NCBI GenBank assembly: GCA_019925795.1
Contig: CM034300.1
Span: 37,803,223 to 37,867,222 of the forward strand
From: Dendrobium chrysotoxum
Lineage: Eukaryota > Streptophyta > Magnoliopsida > Asparagales > Orchidaceae
Length of the DNA: 64,000 bases
Direction of reading: 5' to 3'
The translations under genes were made by a program, and so were the position numbers. This document shows positions 22,845 through 34,221 of this stretch, piece after piece; the first letter of the stretch is position 1; the number at the start of each line of letters is the position of its first letter. The notes under the pieces are model-generated. The model had not been told where the DNA came from. It did not search any database and saw only the letters and a list, made by a program, of their open reading frames with translations.

Positions 22845-22904
22845 TGGTGAGACCATACCAGTACTAGTGCACCGGATCCCATCAGAACTATATAGTTAAG
22901 CGTG
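22845..22904 (+). pseudogene. 5S rRNA gene truncated after about 60 bp
   Basis: TGGTGAGACC start through GTTAAGCGTG, where similarity stops abruptly at unrelated DNA. The missing middle of the gene does not reappear on the far side of the 6.9-kb interruption, where only the last ~18 bp resume at 29,775. The break therefore involved a deletion as well as an insertion. Confidence 0.88.
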
Positions 22905-23499
22905 TGTTGACCTCATTTTTGTATGAGGTCACTAGGACCCAGTTGGGTTTCTTTTTAGTGACCTAATAATGGGGAGATGTTTACCCCTTAGTCATAAAGG
23001 TTCTAATAAAGACCCAATTCAATCCCAATTTTAAACCCAGTTCTACCTTTCAGCTCAATCTTTAATCCAGCCTTCAATCTCAATCAAATTCCAAATCATA
23101 TCCAATTAATTTTAATCATTCATTTGATATCCATTTATATGAATGGTTCAAGGTCAATCATTTAACTCTTAAATCCAACCCAAATCCAACATTCCAAATC
23201 AAACCTTCAAGGTCAAGGACCTAGGTCCTAAAATCCTTTCTGGGTGAACTTTCTGTCACCTAGAAACCCAGTTAAGTGACCTTTAAATCATGATCCATCA
23301 ATTGCATGTTATCTAAAAATATCTCTAGGATCAACCCTCCAAATTTGAGCTCAATCCAACACTCCTAGCCCCTCAAACTGAATCTTTTCCCAAAGGCTGC
23401 AAAACCTTCAATTATTTATAGCCTATGCCACTAGACTTGCCATCCAGAGCAATTTGACCATGGGACCCTCTCCAAACACTCCAATCACAGTCATGACTT

Positions 23500-24070
23500 T
23501 TGTTATGATTGGTTGACTAGTAAATTATACTTTTCCAGACCCAATTTGACCCAGTGTTGATCAGGGGTAAAAATGACCAAAATGCCCTTTATAGAGATTT
23601 TTGGTCTTTTCCCCAAAGTTCAACATGACCTTCCCATATCAATATTCAAAACCTATTCCAATGGATCCTAAATATCATTAGGAATACATTGGATCCAAAC
23701 TCAAGTCTTGGTTTGACCTAGTTGACCAAGTCAACCAAGGTTGACCAAAAATGCCCCCTTAAGGTTTCAAATATCAATTTCAATCCAAATGACCTTACCA
23801 ATGTATGAAACCACCTCCATTGATCTCAAAATACTCATTTAAACCTTTTGACCCGAAGTCAACCCAGGGTTTGACCAGGTTGACCAAGTCAACCATGGTT
23901 GACCAAATCAATACTTAACCAACATTAAGGTCAATTTCAATGCTTGAACCCATTTTAAATCAAAACAATCCCTCAAAATCATTCAAATGGACACCCTTGA
24001 CATGCCCAAAGCTTTCCAAGTCAAGCTTTCCCTTGGGTTGACTTGGTCAACCCATTTGGAGGGGTCAAAA
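23500..24070. repeat. Cluster of TTGACC/GGTCAA motifs
   Basis: Over about 570 bp the words TTGACC, GTTGACCAAGTCAACC and GGTTGACC recur on both strands, for example around 23,704-23,745, 23,850-23,905 and 24,020-24,055. TTGACC/T is the core of the plant W-box bound by WRKY factors. Whether the cluster is regulatory or just internal duplication is not known. Confidence 0.55.
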
Positions 24071-25869
24071 CCTTCTCCAAATCCCTTTAAACTCATGAGA
24101 AAGAGCTAAATCATTGCCAAATCACCATGACACCTTGGAAAACCCCTATCTCAATCCAAAACCTTCTCAAAACTGCTAGAAAATGGACCATTTCTCTCTC
24201 TTAAAAGGCCCTAAGCCAACCCCTTAAACCAAGCCAAGCATTAGTTCACCCAAATGGGGGAAAAGGCTTGTGGTCCCCTTTCCATGGAACAATACAAGTC
24301 ACACTCACCACCAACCCTATTCCCTAGCTTGGGGCTGCTTAGGGGACACTTGACACTCATCTATGCCCTCCCTAATCGAATCTAAACCATCCATTTAAAA
24401 TCAAGGGATTTAGGGAGGGAAAACTTGACCTAAGTCATGATCTTGTTCATTTTTCTCCTAAGCTCCCACCCAGCAGCCTCCAACCTTCCTAGAGCCTTCC
24501 CCATCCTCTCCATCAATCTCCAAGGCTTTTCCAAGCTTCTTCCCATCATTTCCAAGCCTCAAATCACTATTTTAGGGAGGAGAGAGCATTTTAGAGAGAG
24601 AAAGAGGGTTTTCAAACACAACTTTCGATCCATCTAGATCCAGCTCTTGGTGTCTTCATCAAAGTTGTAGAGATCACTGAAGCTTTCCAACAAGTCTAAG
24701 ATCTCAAAAATCCGACGGTTGGATTGTAAGTTATACTCATTTTAAATTTAAATTTCAATTTGAAACTGCTCAAAAATTTCATTGCTTGGGGTCTCTAAAC
24801 TCTAGGCAATGAAAGTTCATGTTCCAATGAGCCTATGTTTCAAATTTTGTTAAATTTTGATGAGTATTTTGAAAGTTATGAGTATTTCAATTTTCTAGTT
24901 CATTTTGAACTAAAACGGCCTTAATCGATCTCGGTTGTCCGATTTTCTATCTTTCTTGATCGGACGGCTTGGGGTTAGTGATGGCATGGATAGGTGGTTG
25001 ATAAATAGTACTTCTCATGTCAAAATGCCACACGCTACCGCCGTTTTGGCGCCGATCATTGCCAATGATTGGCACCGCTTATTAATGGACTTAAAAATTC
25101 AAAAACAAAAGTCATAAATTTTAAAATTCATAGTAAATTCATTTCTCCACCAAATTAAGTATTTTTGGGCTCGTTGGAAAGATCATTTAGCCTAGTATTT
25201 ATTAAAATTAATTTTAAGTTAATTTGATTACTAGATTGTGAGATATGTTTATTTCTTTGAAATTGGTTTTTTGTGATTTTCTCACAATCCAGTGGTCAAT
25301 TGAGCCCCAAATTTTGGTGGAAGGTATTTGGGTATCTTAGGCATGTACTATAATTTTCTTAGGTTCAGATATCCATTGAATTGCTGTGATGTGAATTTTA
25401 AAAGTAATGGGTCCATTTTGGACCCAAAATTTTAGAAATTCATAACTCCATTTTTCTGTAGAATTAGGCTGCATAATTTGTGTGGTATGATTGCATATGT
25501 ATCAGGGTTAAACATACCAAATTTCATGCCTATTTGAACAGTAGGGACACCTAGGGAAAATAATTAAGGAAGAGTCTAGAAAACTTAGAAAATTCCTAGG
25601 GGATTGTACACACACCCTATAGTGGTGAAACTTAAACATAGAAAACTTTGTGACATCAAGTACCTTGGGTTTTAATTTCATTGAATTTGGAGGTCATTAG
25701 GTTAGAAAATTAATTACCCAAAGTTTTAGAACTTTTAAGGACCCAAAAAATTCAAAAAAATATAATAACTAAAAAATACAAATAATATCTCAAATTGACC
25801 AAAACTTAGTCCTCTACCTAGGAAAAATAAAATCCCCTTGACTGGACTCCTAATTTAACTTCAATTTGA

Positions 25870-26500
25870 CTTTTAATGAAAATCAAAAATTAATTAAATT
25901 AATTAATTAAAAATTATTAAAAATCCAAAATAATCTCCAAACACTTGGAAACACTCCCATGGGTCATTCCTGACCTTTGGGATTGATTCCATGCAGTTTG
26001 GGATGAGTTTGGATCAAAATGATCAAAACCTTTCTAATTAGGCAATTTTTAAGAATCCAATAATTAAGGAATCTTTGAAAATGCATAAATAATTATAGAA
26101 AAATCTAAATTGAACAAAATTAGTGTCAATCAACTCTAATTAAGGTCTAGTATTTTTTAAAAATGTCAAACCTCCAAAATCTGGTCAAAGTCAGACAGTC
26201 AACTTTTTGGTCAACCGTAGTTCAAATCTAGGCCTAAACTTCAGAAAATCATAACTTTTCATAGAAAACTCTAAATTGAGTATGCTAATAGTCTAACAAC
26301 TCATCATAAGGTCTAGTATTTATTAAAAATTTTAAACTTGCAAAATTAACTTTAAATTAAAAGTCAACTTTTGGCCCCCTTAATTAACATAATTGAATAA
26401 TTCCAATAATTTCTAAAAATCCAATAATTCATTAAAATTCCAAAAAACTTTAATTTGATTAATAAAACACTCAACCAACACTCTAATATATAACAAACAC
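25870..26500. other. AT-rich non-coding stretch
   Basis: Very AT-rich with TTAATTAA-type words and no ORF or RNA gene. A related phrase ('aggtctagtatttattaaaaattt') occurs twice near 26,140 and 26,310, suggesting local duplication. Confidence 0.5.
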
Positions 26501-26515
26501 TCCAAAGATGAAGTT

Positions 26516-26610
26516 TATTGGATGGACTACTCCGGGCTGCGGGGCTAAGTGTCCTAAGGAGGCCTGGTTCCTTGAGCCTGGTGGCACAACGCCACGAATG
26601 GATTCAATGG
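26516..26610. repeat. GC-rich structured repeat, copy 1
   Basis: A GC-rich island of about 90 bp in AT-rich surroundings. It contains GTGGC-ACAAC-GCCAC and AGGC...GCCT stems, with near-matching outer arms (ATTGGAT/ATTCAAT). It recurs with about 90% identity from 26,690. Confidence 0.65.
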
Positions 26611-26689
26611 AGTGTTAAACATCAAAATTAAGTTACTTTTAATTACTTAACTAAGTTAAAACCTTTAATTCAACTACATCAGTAAGGTT

Positions 26690-26780
26690 TTTAGGATGGA
26701 CTATTCCGGGCTGCGGGGCTAAGTATCCTAAGGAGGCCCGGTTCCTCGAGCCTGGTGGCACAACGCCACGAACCTGTTGA
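26690..26780. repeat. GC-rich structured repeat, copy 2
   Basis: Same phrase as copy 1 ('ccgggctgcggggctaag', 'ctcgagcctggtggcac', 'aacgccacgaa') about 176 bp downstream. Differences are mostly single transitions. Confidence 0.65.
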
Positions 26781-26880
26781 TAGAAAATATAAAATAATTT
26801 AACTTTTAAAATCAGTAATTAAATAACTTAATTAATATTAATTGATCCTTAATTTTCAACAAACTAAATCAACTTAATCA

Positions 26881-26975
26881 ACCCCGATTGCTACTTGGTA
26901 ACCCAGGCCTACGAGGCTATTAACTTAGCCCCAAGGAAGGTGAAACAAACTTCACGGCCTCGGTAAGCAACAAAG
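26881..26975. repeat. GC-rich structured segment, distant third copy
   Basis: Different sequence but similar design: outer TTGCT...AGCAA arms, an inner GTGAA-ACAAA-CTTCAC hairpin, and 'cttagcccc', which is the reverse complement of the 'ggggctaag' in copies 1 and 2. Homology is uncertain. Confidence 0.4.
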
Positions 26976-27362
26976 GTAGTAATCATTTAACTATTAAAAT
27001 GGGTTTAATTTAAATTTTAATATACTAATATTTGATCTTTAATTAAACCTCTCTTTGAGCCCTACACAAATTCAAATATTAGATAATTTGAACAAATTAC
27101 CCATCCTAGGATCTACCCTAGCCACACGACCTACTACACACACTTTAGATGGTTTGCTAGGACAACCAACTCTAGATCTAGGCTAGGCCGGTGTTTACTT
27201 TTCTACTATGTGCCAGGTTTTCTGAGTTTTCATTGTATGTCGTGATTGAAATTGATTGATGTGTTTGTTTATTTTTACTGCACTCTGTGGATTGATGTGA
27301 TGGGCGATTAGATTACCCTTAGGTTATGAATGATCTGGATGCTCACTGGATTTTATGCAGGT

Positions 27363-27464
27363 GGCCACGCTCGTGCAGGGCAATAAAGGGGGCTAGATAA
27401 ATTATGAATATAAATGCTACAGGTGCTTCAGCTGATTAGCCTCCAAATAAAAAAGAGCGTGGCC
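27363..27464. repeat. 10-bp perfect inverted repeat flanking 82 bp
   Basis: GGCCACGCTC (27,363-27,372) and GAGCGTGGCC (27,455-27,464) are exact reverse complements. The segment lies just after a pyrimidine/TGCAG run that looks splice-acceptor-like, but no exon can be supported. Confidence 0.5.
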
Positions 27465-29001
27465 AAGTGTGTTTACTTTTCTGCACGTATATACATATAA
27501 CTGCTTGGGCTGTGTTTTAATATTTAAATATTTAGGATAACCTTACAGGATCGAGTTTAGATTTTCATTTTTACATTCATGTAATTCATTTGAGCATTGA
27601 GTTGTGAAAGTGACACTTTGAGTTTGGGATACATAGATCTAAAAGTTGGATTCCAAAGAGGAAATGATACCCTTTTGGGGGATAGTCCTTATCCATTTGG
27701 AACTCCAAATTTGGGTCATTTTACTACCCAAAGTAGAAAGAGTAACCTTCCCCTCAAGGGAAGAGTTCTCTTTTCTATTTGGGTTTCTGATCATAAAAAA
27801 TCCAAGGAGCTCGAGGAGGAGAAGACCGAGGAGTTGAAGACAGAGATTATCCCACTCAAAGGCACTTGCGTCTGTATTAGGATTAGAATTCGGGTTGTTG
27901 TTAGTGGTGCCCAGCCACTTTTAATTTATGTAAATCTGGGTTGTAATAAGCAAGGCAATTTGCCTATGGACATTTACTTAATTAATTTGATTATTTAATG
28001 TGTTGTGATTTAATTTGATTGCGTATAGGATTGCCTATTTTTCCTAGTTCTTTGGCGCTTGCATGTCATTTTTTTTATTTTAGCCTGGACTTCGTTAGGC
28101 TCTTTAAGGACTATTTTTTTTTACTCATAACTAATATTTAAAATTTTAAGATTTAAATAACATAGAAACTTAACGACCTAGGGAATAGCCGGAATCGTCC
28201 GGGTCGCATGCATATTACTGCATCTCTCTCCCTCCTTGCTATAAGACACTTCCCCGCCTGCGGGTAGAGTCCAGATAATCCGACCTATAAGGATGAGGTG
28301 CTGGATCTGGGGAAGTCTAGTCTTTTCAAAAAAAATATTTTATAAGCCTTTTTTAAAATCTCATGCATACCTGATTTGGAGATTTTAACCAGCATGCATT
28401 GCATTAGAAACTAATTAAATTAAAATTTTAATTGCATTTTAGTCTAAGCATTCCACCCAATATAAGTTAAGGGGTCAATTAGGAATCTGCTCTAGATGTC
28501 GACCCCAATTTCTTAAATCAATCTTAAATAATGTCCCTGATCACTCTGCACCAAAAGACCAGACTCATGATTTTGAAGCGTTTAGGTGGTTTAGCTGGCT
28601 CCCAATCCAGGTCGGGATAAGCCCAGATTTTGTACTGCATTAGTTAGGTTCGGATCACTATGGTCCAGTGTCCAAATTTAGATTTAGGATCTAGGGTAGG
28701 TCTCTTTTTGAATCATAAGACCCTTAACCTCCGAGAATATAATCCCAAATTTCTAATAAAATGCTCAACTCGAATTAAACATTCTTTCAATCCAAAATTT
28801 AAAGCCCAACACTTAGCTTAGGTCGGGGCACTTCTGAATTGTTTTAGAATCCTAAAGTGTCTCCTACCATTTCTCATTTGATTCCAAAATAAGTGTTCAA
28901 TCTTGCTCCAATCCCATTTGAAATTCTAATTTCATCTCTTTGATATCATTCTCAGAAAATCTCTAAACAAAATTTCTGCCATTATTTTAATCGAAAGTTT
29001 T

Positions 29002-29057
29002 CGTAGGGGACTCTGGTCTCCCACGATATAAATAACTACGAGGGCTTGCGCTCGTAG
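29002..29057. repeat. Two adjacent hairpins
   Basis: CTACGAG-GGCTTGCG-CTCGTAG (29,036-29,057) is a perfect 7-bp stem. Just upstream, 'cgtagggga' and 'tctcccacg' (29,002-29,025) pair imperfectly. No protein or RNA family was recognised. Confidence 0.5.
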
Positions 29058-29774
29058 GAGATTTAGAACCCACAACTTATTTTCAAAATTAATTTTCAAA
29101 ATTCAATTAGTATTCATTGGGAAAATTAAATTACTAATGATCATTATTGTTATGTTCGAACGATCATTTGCAAATGGTATCTTCTTCATTCAAGGAGATA
29201 TATCTTTTGTTAAATTGAATTCGAATATAAAATTAACGATCGCTCCTTTTGATTATCGTAGATCGATATTTGACTGAACCTTATTTTGACCCTTTAGGGG
29301 CCATATGAAGTTCTCTCTTAAATCCGGCTACGATATTCAAGACAGGATTTATAATTCTAAATCTAAACCCCATTATGAAATTTTATTTCCACCTCCCGAG
29401 GTGGTATAATATTTTTGATGGGATGTTTGATTTTAGAATCAAAATTTTAATTTCAATTCTGAATTCCCCAAAGAAGACTAAATTTTTCAAAACCCGCTTT
29501 CAAACCAAACAAAAAAATGGCGAACACGATGGGACATAATCTCTCTTTCCATCTTTAATAATAGAAAATTTTCGTTACATCGGTAATTTTGACTACCCTT
29601 CTTCTGTTGGCTCCTTTATCCATTTCTCCCTTGGGAAAGATAGGCCAACACCTTCTTAATTTAATTACATGTCAAAAAGAGAGGTGAAACCTCTGTTAAA
29701 GTTTGGATTTTGACCTTCTGCCCCTATGTTGATTGGAGGGGCGATAGTGTCAAATATAACCTTATTATCTCCGT

Positions 29775-29792
29775 TCCTCATGTTGCACCCCC
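29775..29792 (+). pseudogene. 5S rRNA gene, last ~18 bp
   Basis: TCCTCATGTTGCACCCCC resumes the 5S sequence after the 6.9-kb insertion, followed by a T6 run and an ordinary spacer. Confidence 0.85.
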
Positions 29793-30168
29793 TTTTTTAA
29801 CCGGGGTTTCTCTTTTTTCTCATGGCACTCCAGCACGGCCTACTTAACCACGGCAATGCTCGCTCGTTGCGCGTCGGGCAAAGAAATCCTCATCGTTGGA
29901 CCTGTGAAGGGAAACGACATGTCCCAGGATGCGGCTGCGCGGGAATCACAATAACTTTCTGCCGAGGATTCCGTTACAACATTATGACCCCATTCCGGAA
30001 AGCTTTTACAGAGCCGGAGGTAGTGCCGATGCAACGTAGGCCCATCGGACGGGCTTGCGTAGCCAAATAGTACATTTTTGGTCCCCTACCGTCCACCGGA
30101 ATGAAGATGCGCCCAAATCACCACTCAACCGGAGTCTACTTAATTATATTTTGAGACCATATTACTAC

Positions 30169-30288
30169 GGGTGGGACCATATCAGCACTAGAGCACCGGA
30201 TCCCATCAGAACTCTGTAGTTAAGTGTGCTTAGGCGAGAGTAGTACTAGGATGGGTGACCTCCTGGGAAGTCCTCGTGTTGCACCTCC
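30169..30288 (+). rRNA. 5S rRNA gene copy, diverged (probable pseudogene)
   Basis: GGGTGGGACCATATCAGCAC start, CTCTGTAG, AAGTGTGCTTAGG and CACCTCC end. Confidence 0.88.
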
Positions 30289-30662
30289 TTTTTTAACTGG
30301 GTTCTCTTTTTTCTCTTGGCGCTGCATTTCGGCCTACTGAACCTCGGTAATGCTCGCTCGACGCGTATCGGACGAAGAAATACTCATCGTCGGCCCGGTG
30401 AAGGGGAACGACATGTCCCAGGATGCGGCCGCGCGGGAATCGCAAAAACTTTCCATCGAGGATTCCGTTTCGGCATTATGACGTCATTCCGAAAAGCTTT
30501 TTCAGAGATGGAGGTTGTGCAGATGCACCGTAGGCCCATCGGACATGCTTGCACAGCCGAATAGCAAATTTTTGGTCCCCTACGGTCCGCCGGAATGAAG
30601 ACGCGCCCAAATCACCACTCAATCGGAGTCTAATTAATTATATTTCGAGACCATATTACTAC

Positions 30663-30782
30663 GGGTGGGACCATACATGCACCAGTGCATCAGATCCCAT
30701 CAGAACTCTGCAGTTAAGCATGCTTGCGCGAGAGTAGTATTAGGATGGGTGACCTCCTGAGAAGTCCTCATGTTGCACCCTC
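30663..30782 (+). rRNA. 5S rRNA gene copy, diverged (probable pseudogene)
   Basis: GGGTGGGACCATACATGC start (variant shared with 30,169), GCTTGCGCGAG, and CACCCTC end. Confidence 0.88.
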
Positions 30783-31143
30783 TTTTTTTACTGGGTTCTT
30801 TTTTTTCTCATGGCACTCCAGCATGGCCTACTGAACCCCAGCTATGCTCGCTCGCCGCGCATCGGGTGAAGAAATACTCATCGTTGAACCCGTGAAGGGG
30901 AACGACATGTCCCAAGATGCGGCCGCACGGGATTTGCAATAACTTTCTGCCAAGGATTCCATTTTGGCATTATGACCCCATTCCAAAAAGCTTTTTAGAG
31001 CCAGAGGTAGTGCTGATGCACCGTAGGCCCATCGGACGGGCTTGCACAGCCGAATAGCGCATTTTCGGTCCCCAATGGTCCACTGAAATGAAGACGCGCC
31101 CAAATCACCACTCAACCGGAGTCTACTTAATTATATTTTGAGA

Positions 31144-31244
31144 GCAGTGCGCCGGATCCCATCAGAACTCCGCAGTTAAGCGTGCTTGGGCGAGTGTAGT
31201 ACTAGGATGGGTGACCTCCCGGGAAGTCCTCGTGTTGTACCCCT
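31144..31244 (+). pseudogene. 5S rRNA gene lacking its 5' end
   Basis: A deletion joins the spacer ('ttttgag') to base ~20 of the gene, removing the start, the TATA-proximal region and helix I. The rest to the C-run is well kept. Confidence 0.88.
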
Positions 31245-31626
31245 TTTTGTTAACCGGGGTTCTCTTTTTTTTCTCATGGCGCTCCAGCACGGCTTATTGA
31301 ACCCCGGCAATGCTCGCTCGCCCGCCATGCATCGGGCGAAGAAATCCTCATCGTCAGACCCGTGAAGGGGAACGGCATGTCCCAGGGTGCGGCCACACGG
31401 GAATCGCAAAAACTTTCTGCCAAGGTTTTCGTTTCGGCATTATGACCCCATTCCGAAAAGCTTTTTTAGAGACGGAGGTAGTGCCAATGCGTCATAGGCC
31501 CATCAGATGGGCTTGCGCAGCCGAATAGTTCATTTTCGGTCCCCTACAGTCCGCCGGAATGAAGACGCGCCCAAATCACCACTCAACCGAAGTCTACTTA
31601 ATTATATTTTGAGACCATATTACTAT

Positions 31627-31745
31627 GGGTGCGACCATACCAGCACCAGTGCACCGGATCCCATCAGAACTCTGCAGTTGAGTGTGCTTGGGTGAGAGTA
31701 GTACTAGGATGGGTGACCCCTGGGAAGTCCTCATGTTACACCCCC
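31627..31745 (+). rRNA. 5S rRNA gene copy, diverged (probable pseudogene)
   Basis: One base deleted in GGGTGACCCCTGGG, TTGAGTGTGCTTGGGTGAG in the internal promoter, and GTTACACC near the end. Confidence 0.88.
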
Positions 31746-32121
31746 TTTTTTAATCGGGGTTCTCTTTTTTTATCATGGCGCTCCAGCACGACTTACTGAG
31801 CCCCGGCAATGCTCGCTCGCCACGCATCGGGCGAAGAAATCCTCATCGTTCGACATGTGAAGGGGAACGGCATGTCCCAGGATGCGGCCGCGCGGGAATC
31901 GCAATAGCTTTCTACCGAGGATTCCTTTTCGGCATAATGACCCAATTCCGGAAAGTTTTTTCAGAGCCGGAGGTAGTGCCGATCCGATTTAGGCCCATCA
32001 GATGGGCTTGCACAGCCAAATAGCGCATTTTCGGTACCCTACAGTCAGCTGGAATGAAGACGCGCCCAAATCACCACTCAACCGGAGCCTACTTAATTAT
32101 ATTTTGAGAACATATTACTAC

Positions 32122-32241
32122 GGGTGCGACCATACCAGCACCAGTGCACCGGATCCCATTAGAACTACGCAGTTGAGCGTGTTTGGGCAAGAGTAGTACT
32201 AGGATGGGTGACCTCTTGAGAAGTCCTCATGTTGCACCCCC
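32122..32241 (+). rRNA. 5S rRNA gene copy, diverged (probable pseudogene)
   Basis: C39T, TACGCAGTTGAGCGTG, GGGCAAGAG and CCTCTTGAGAAG. Confidence 0.88.
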
Positions 32242-32616
32242 TTTTTTTATCGGGGTTCTCTTTTTTTATCATGGCACTCCAGCACGGCCTACTGAACCCC
32301 GCAATGCTCGCTCGCTAAGCATCGGGCAAAGAAATCCTCATCGTTGGACCCGTGAAGAGGAACGGCATGTCCTAGGATGTGGCCGCACGAGAATCGCAAA
32401 AACTTTCTGTCGAGGATTCCGTTTCGGCATTATGACCCTATTCCAGAATACTTTTTCAAAGCCGGAGGTAGTGCCGATGTGCCGTAGGCCCATCTAACGG
32501 GCTAGAGCAGCCGAATAACATATTTTTGGTTCCCTACGGTCCGCTGGAATGAAGACGTGCCCAAATCACCACTCAACTGAAGTCTACTTAATTATAATTT
32601 GAGACCATATTACTAT

Positions 32617-32736
32617 GGGTGCGACCATACTAGCACTAGTGCACCGGATCCCATTAGAACTCCGTAGTAAAGTGCGCTTAGGCGAGAGTAGTACTAGGAT
32701 GGGTGACCTCCTGGGAAGTCCTTGTGTTGCAGCCCC
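32617..32736 (+). rRNA. 5S rRNA gene copy, diverged (probable pseudogene)
   Basis: ATACTAGCACTAG, C39T, GTAGTAAAGTGCGCTTAGG and GCAGCCCC end. Confidence 0.88.
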
Positions 32737-33111
32737 TTTTTTAATAGGGGTTCTCTTTTTTTCTCACGGCGCTCCAGCACGGTCTACTGAACCCCGGCAA
32801 AGCTCACTCGCCGTGCATCGAGCGAAGAAATCTTCATTTTGGAACCCGTGAAGGGGAACGGCATGTCCCAGGATGCGGCTACACGGGAATCGCAATAACT
32901 TTCTGCCGAGGATTCCGTTTCGGCATTATGACCCCATTTCAGAAAGCTTTTTTTGAGCCAGAGGTAGTGCCAATGCGTCGTAGGCCCATTAAATGGGCTT
33001 GCATAGCCAAATAGTGCATTTTCAGTCCCTACGGTTCGGCAGAATGAAGATGCGCCTAAATCACCACTTAATTAGAGTCTACTTAATTATATCTTGAGAC
33101 CACATTACTAC

Positions 33112-33231
33112 GGGTGTGATCATACCAGCACCAGTGCATTGGATCCCATCAGAACTCTACAGTCAAGCGTGCTTGGGCGAGAGTAGTACTAGGATGGGTA
33201 ACCTCCTGGGAAGTCCTCGTGTTGCACCACC
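33112..33231 (+). rRNA. 5S rRNA gene copy, diverged (probable pseudogene)
   Basis: GGGTGTGATC start, C28T/C29T, CTCTACAGTC and G89A. Confidence 0.88.
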
Positions 33232-33605
33232 TTTTTTGACCGGGGTTCTCTTTTTTTCTCATGGCGCTCAAGCACGGCCTGCTGAACCTCGGCAATTCTC
33301 GCTCGCCGCGCATCGGGCAAAGAAATCCTACTCATGGGAGCCGTTAAGACAAACGTCATGTCCCTGTATGCTACTATGAGGGAATCGCAATAACGTTTTG
33401 TTGAGGATTCCATTTCAGTATTATGACCCCATTCCGGAAGGCTTTTTAAGAGCCAGAGGTAGCATCGATGGCCCGTAGGCTCATCTGATGGGCTTACACA
33501 GCTGAATAACGCATTTTCGGTCCCCTATGGTCCGCCGGAATAAAGGCATCCCCAAATCACCACTCAACTAGAGTCTACTTAATTATATTTTGAGACCAAT
33601 TATAT

Positions 33606-33725
33606 GGGTGCGACCACACCAGCACCAGTGCTCTGGATCCGATCAGAACTCCGCAGTCAAGCGTGCTTGGGCGAGAGTAGTACTAGGATGGGTGACCTCT
33701 TGGGAAATCCTCATGTTGCACCCCC
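33606..33725 (+). rRNA. 5S rRNA gene copy, diverged (probable pseudogene)
   Basis: CCACACCAGC, GTGCTCTGG, TCCGATCAG and CCTCTTGGGAAATCC. The first terminator is broken (CCCCCATTTTT). Confidence 0.88.
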
Positions 33726-34101
33726 ATTTTTAATCGGGGTTCTCTTTTTTTATCATGGCGCTTTAGCATGGCCTACTGAACCCCGGTAATGCTCGCTCGT
33801 CGTACATCAGGCAAATAAATCCTCATCGTGGGACTCGTGAAGGTGAACGACATGTCCTAGGATGCGGCCGCGTGGGAATCATAATAAATTTCCATAGAGG
33901 ATTATGTTTAAGCATTATAACCCCACTCCGAAAGATTTTTTCAGAGCCCGAGATAGAGCCGATGCACCGTAGGCCCATCGGACGGGCTTGCACAGCCGAA
34001 TAGCACATTTTCGGTCCCCTACGGTCTGCCGGAATGAAGACTCGCTCAAATCGCCACTCAACCGGAGTCTACTTAATTATATTTTGAGACCATATTACTA
34101 C

Positions 34102-34221
34102 GGGTGCGACCATACCAGCACTAGTGCATCAGATCCTATCAGAACTTTGTAGTTCAGCGTGCTTGGGCGTGAGTAGTACTAGGATGGGTGACCTCCTGGG
34201 AAGTCCTCGTGTTGCACCCCC
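34102..34221 (+). rRNA. 5S rRNA gene copy, diverged (probable pseudogene)
   Basis: GTGCATCAGATCCTATC, CTTTGTAGTTCAGCG and GGGCGTGAG. The 3' third is close to consensus. Confidence 0.88.

Larger units (their letters stand above)
17515..22904 (+). repeat. 5S rDNA tandem array II (diverged)
   Basis: Same unit length (490-498 bp) and orientation as array I, but spacers carry different diagnostic bases ('tcccaggatgcgg', 'gcgccgtaggccc', 'gcgcccaaatcaccactcaac') and each unit has many private changes. Many changes are C to T or G to A at former CpG sites. The array ends in a gene cut off at 22,904 by unrelated sequence. Confidence 0.95.
22905..29774. mobile_element. Unclassified repeat insertion in 5S rDNA, probably LTR-type or non-autonomous
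   Basis: 6.9 kb of AT-rich, repeat-like DNA with no convincing coding region. No reverse transcriptase, integrase or gag motif is visible on either strand. It begins TGTTGACC and ends near ...TCCTCA, which would fit TG...CA LTR termini. TGTTG also follows the right end (29,781-29,785), but it does not match the bases left of 22,905, so target duplication is unproven. No second copy of either end was found, so a solo LTR, a large retrotransposon derivative or a composite are all possible. It holds many hairpins and a cluster of TTGACC motifs. Confidence 0.5.

Noticed and set aside
22905..22909. TGTTG at 22,905 and 29,781 as the target duplication of the 6.9-kb insert
   Set aside because: Using it would make the element start with AC rather than TG and still leaves the middle of the 5S gene unexplained; kept only as a possibility.
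24437..25117. ORFs of 60-66 codons in the 6.9-kb insert
   Set aside because: Low-complexity composition, no recognised domain, no neighbouring coding signal.
27597..27998. 133-codon + strand ORF in the insert
   Set aside because: No domain recognised; the overlapping second-frame ORF is as plausible. Codon content looks like the surrounding non-coding DNA.
22905..29774. Coding gypsy or LINE element
   Set aside because: No RT, integrase, protease or gag motif was found in any frame, and no clear primer binding site. 'tggtgcccagcc' near 27,906 and 'tggcgcttgc' near 28,053 are weak.
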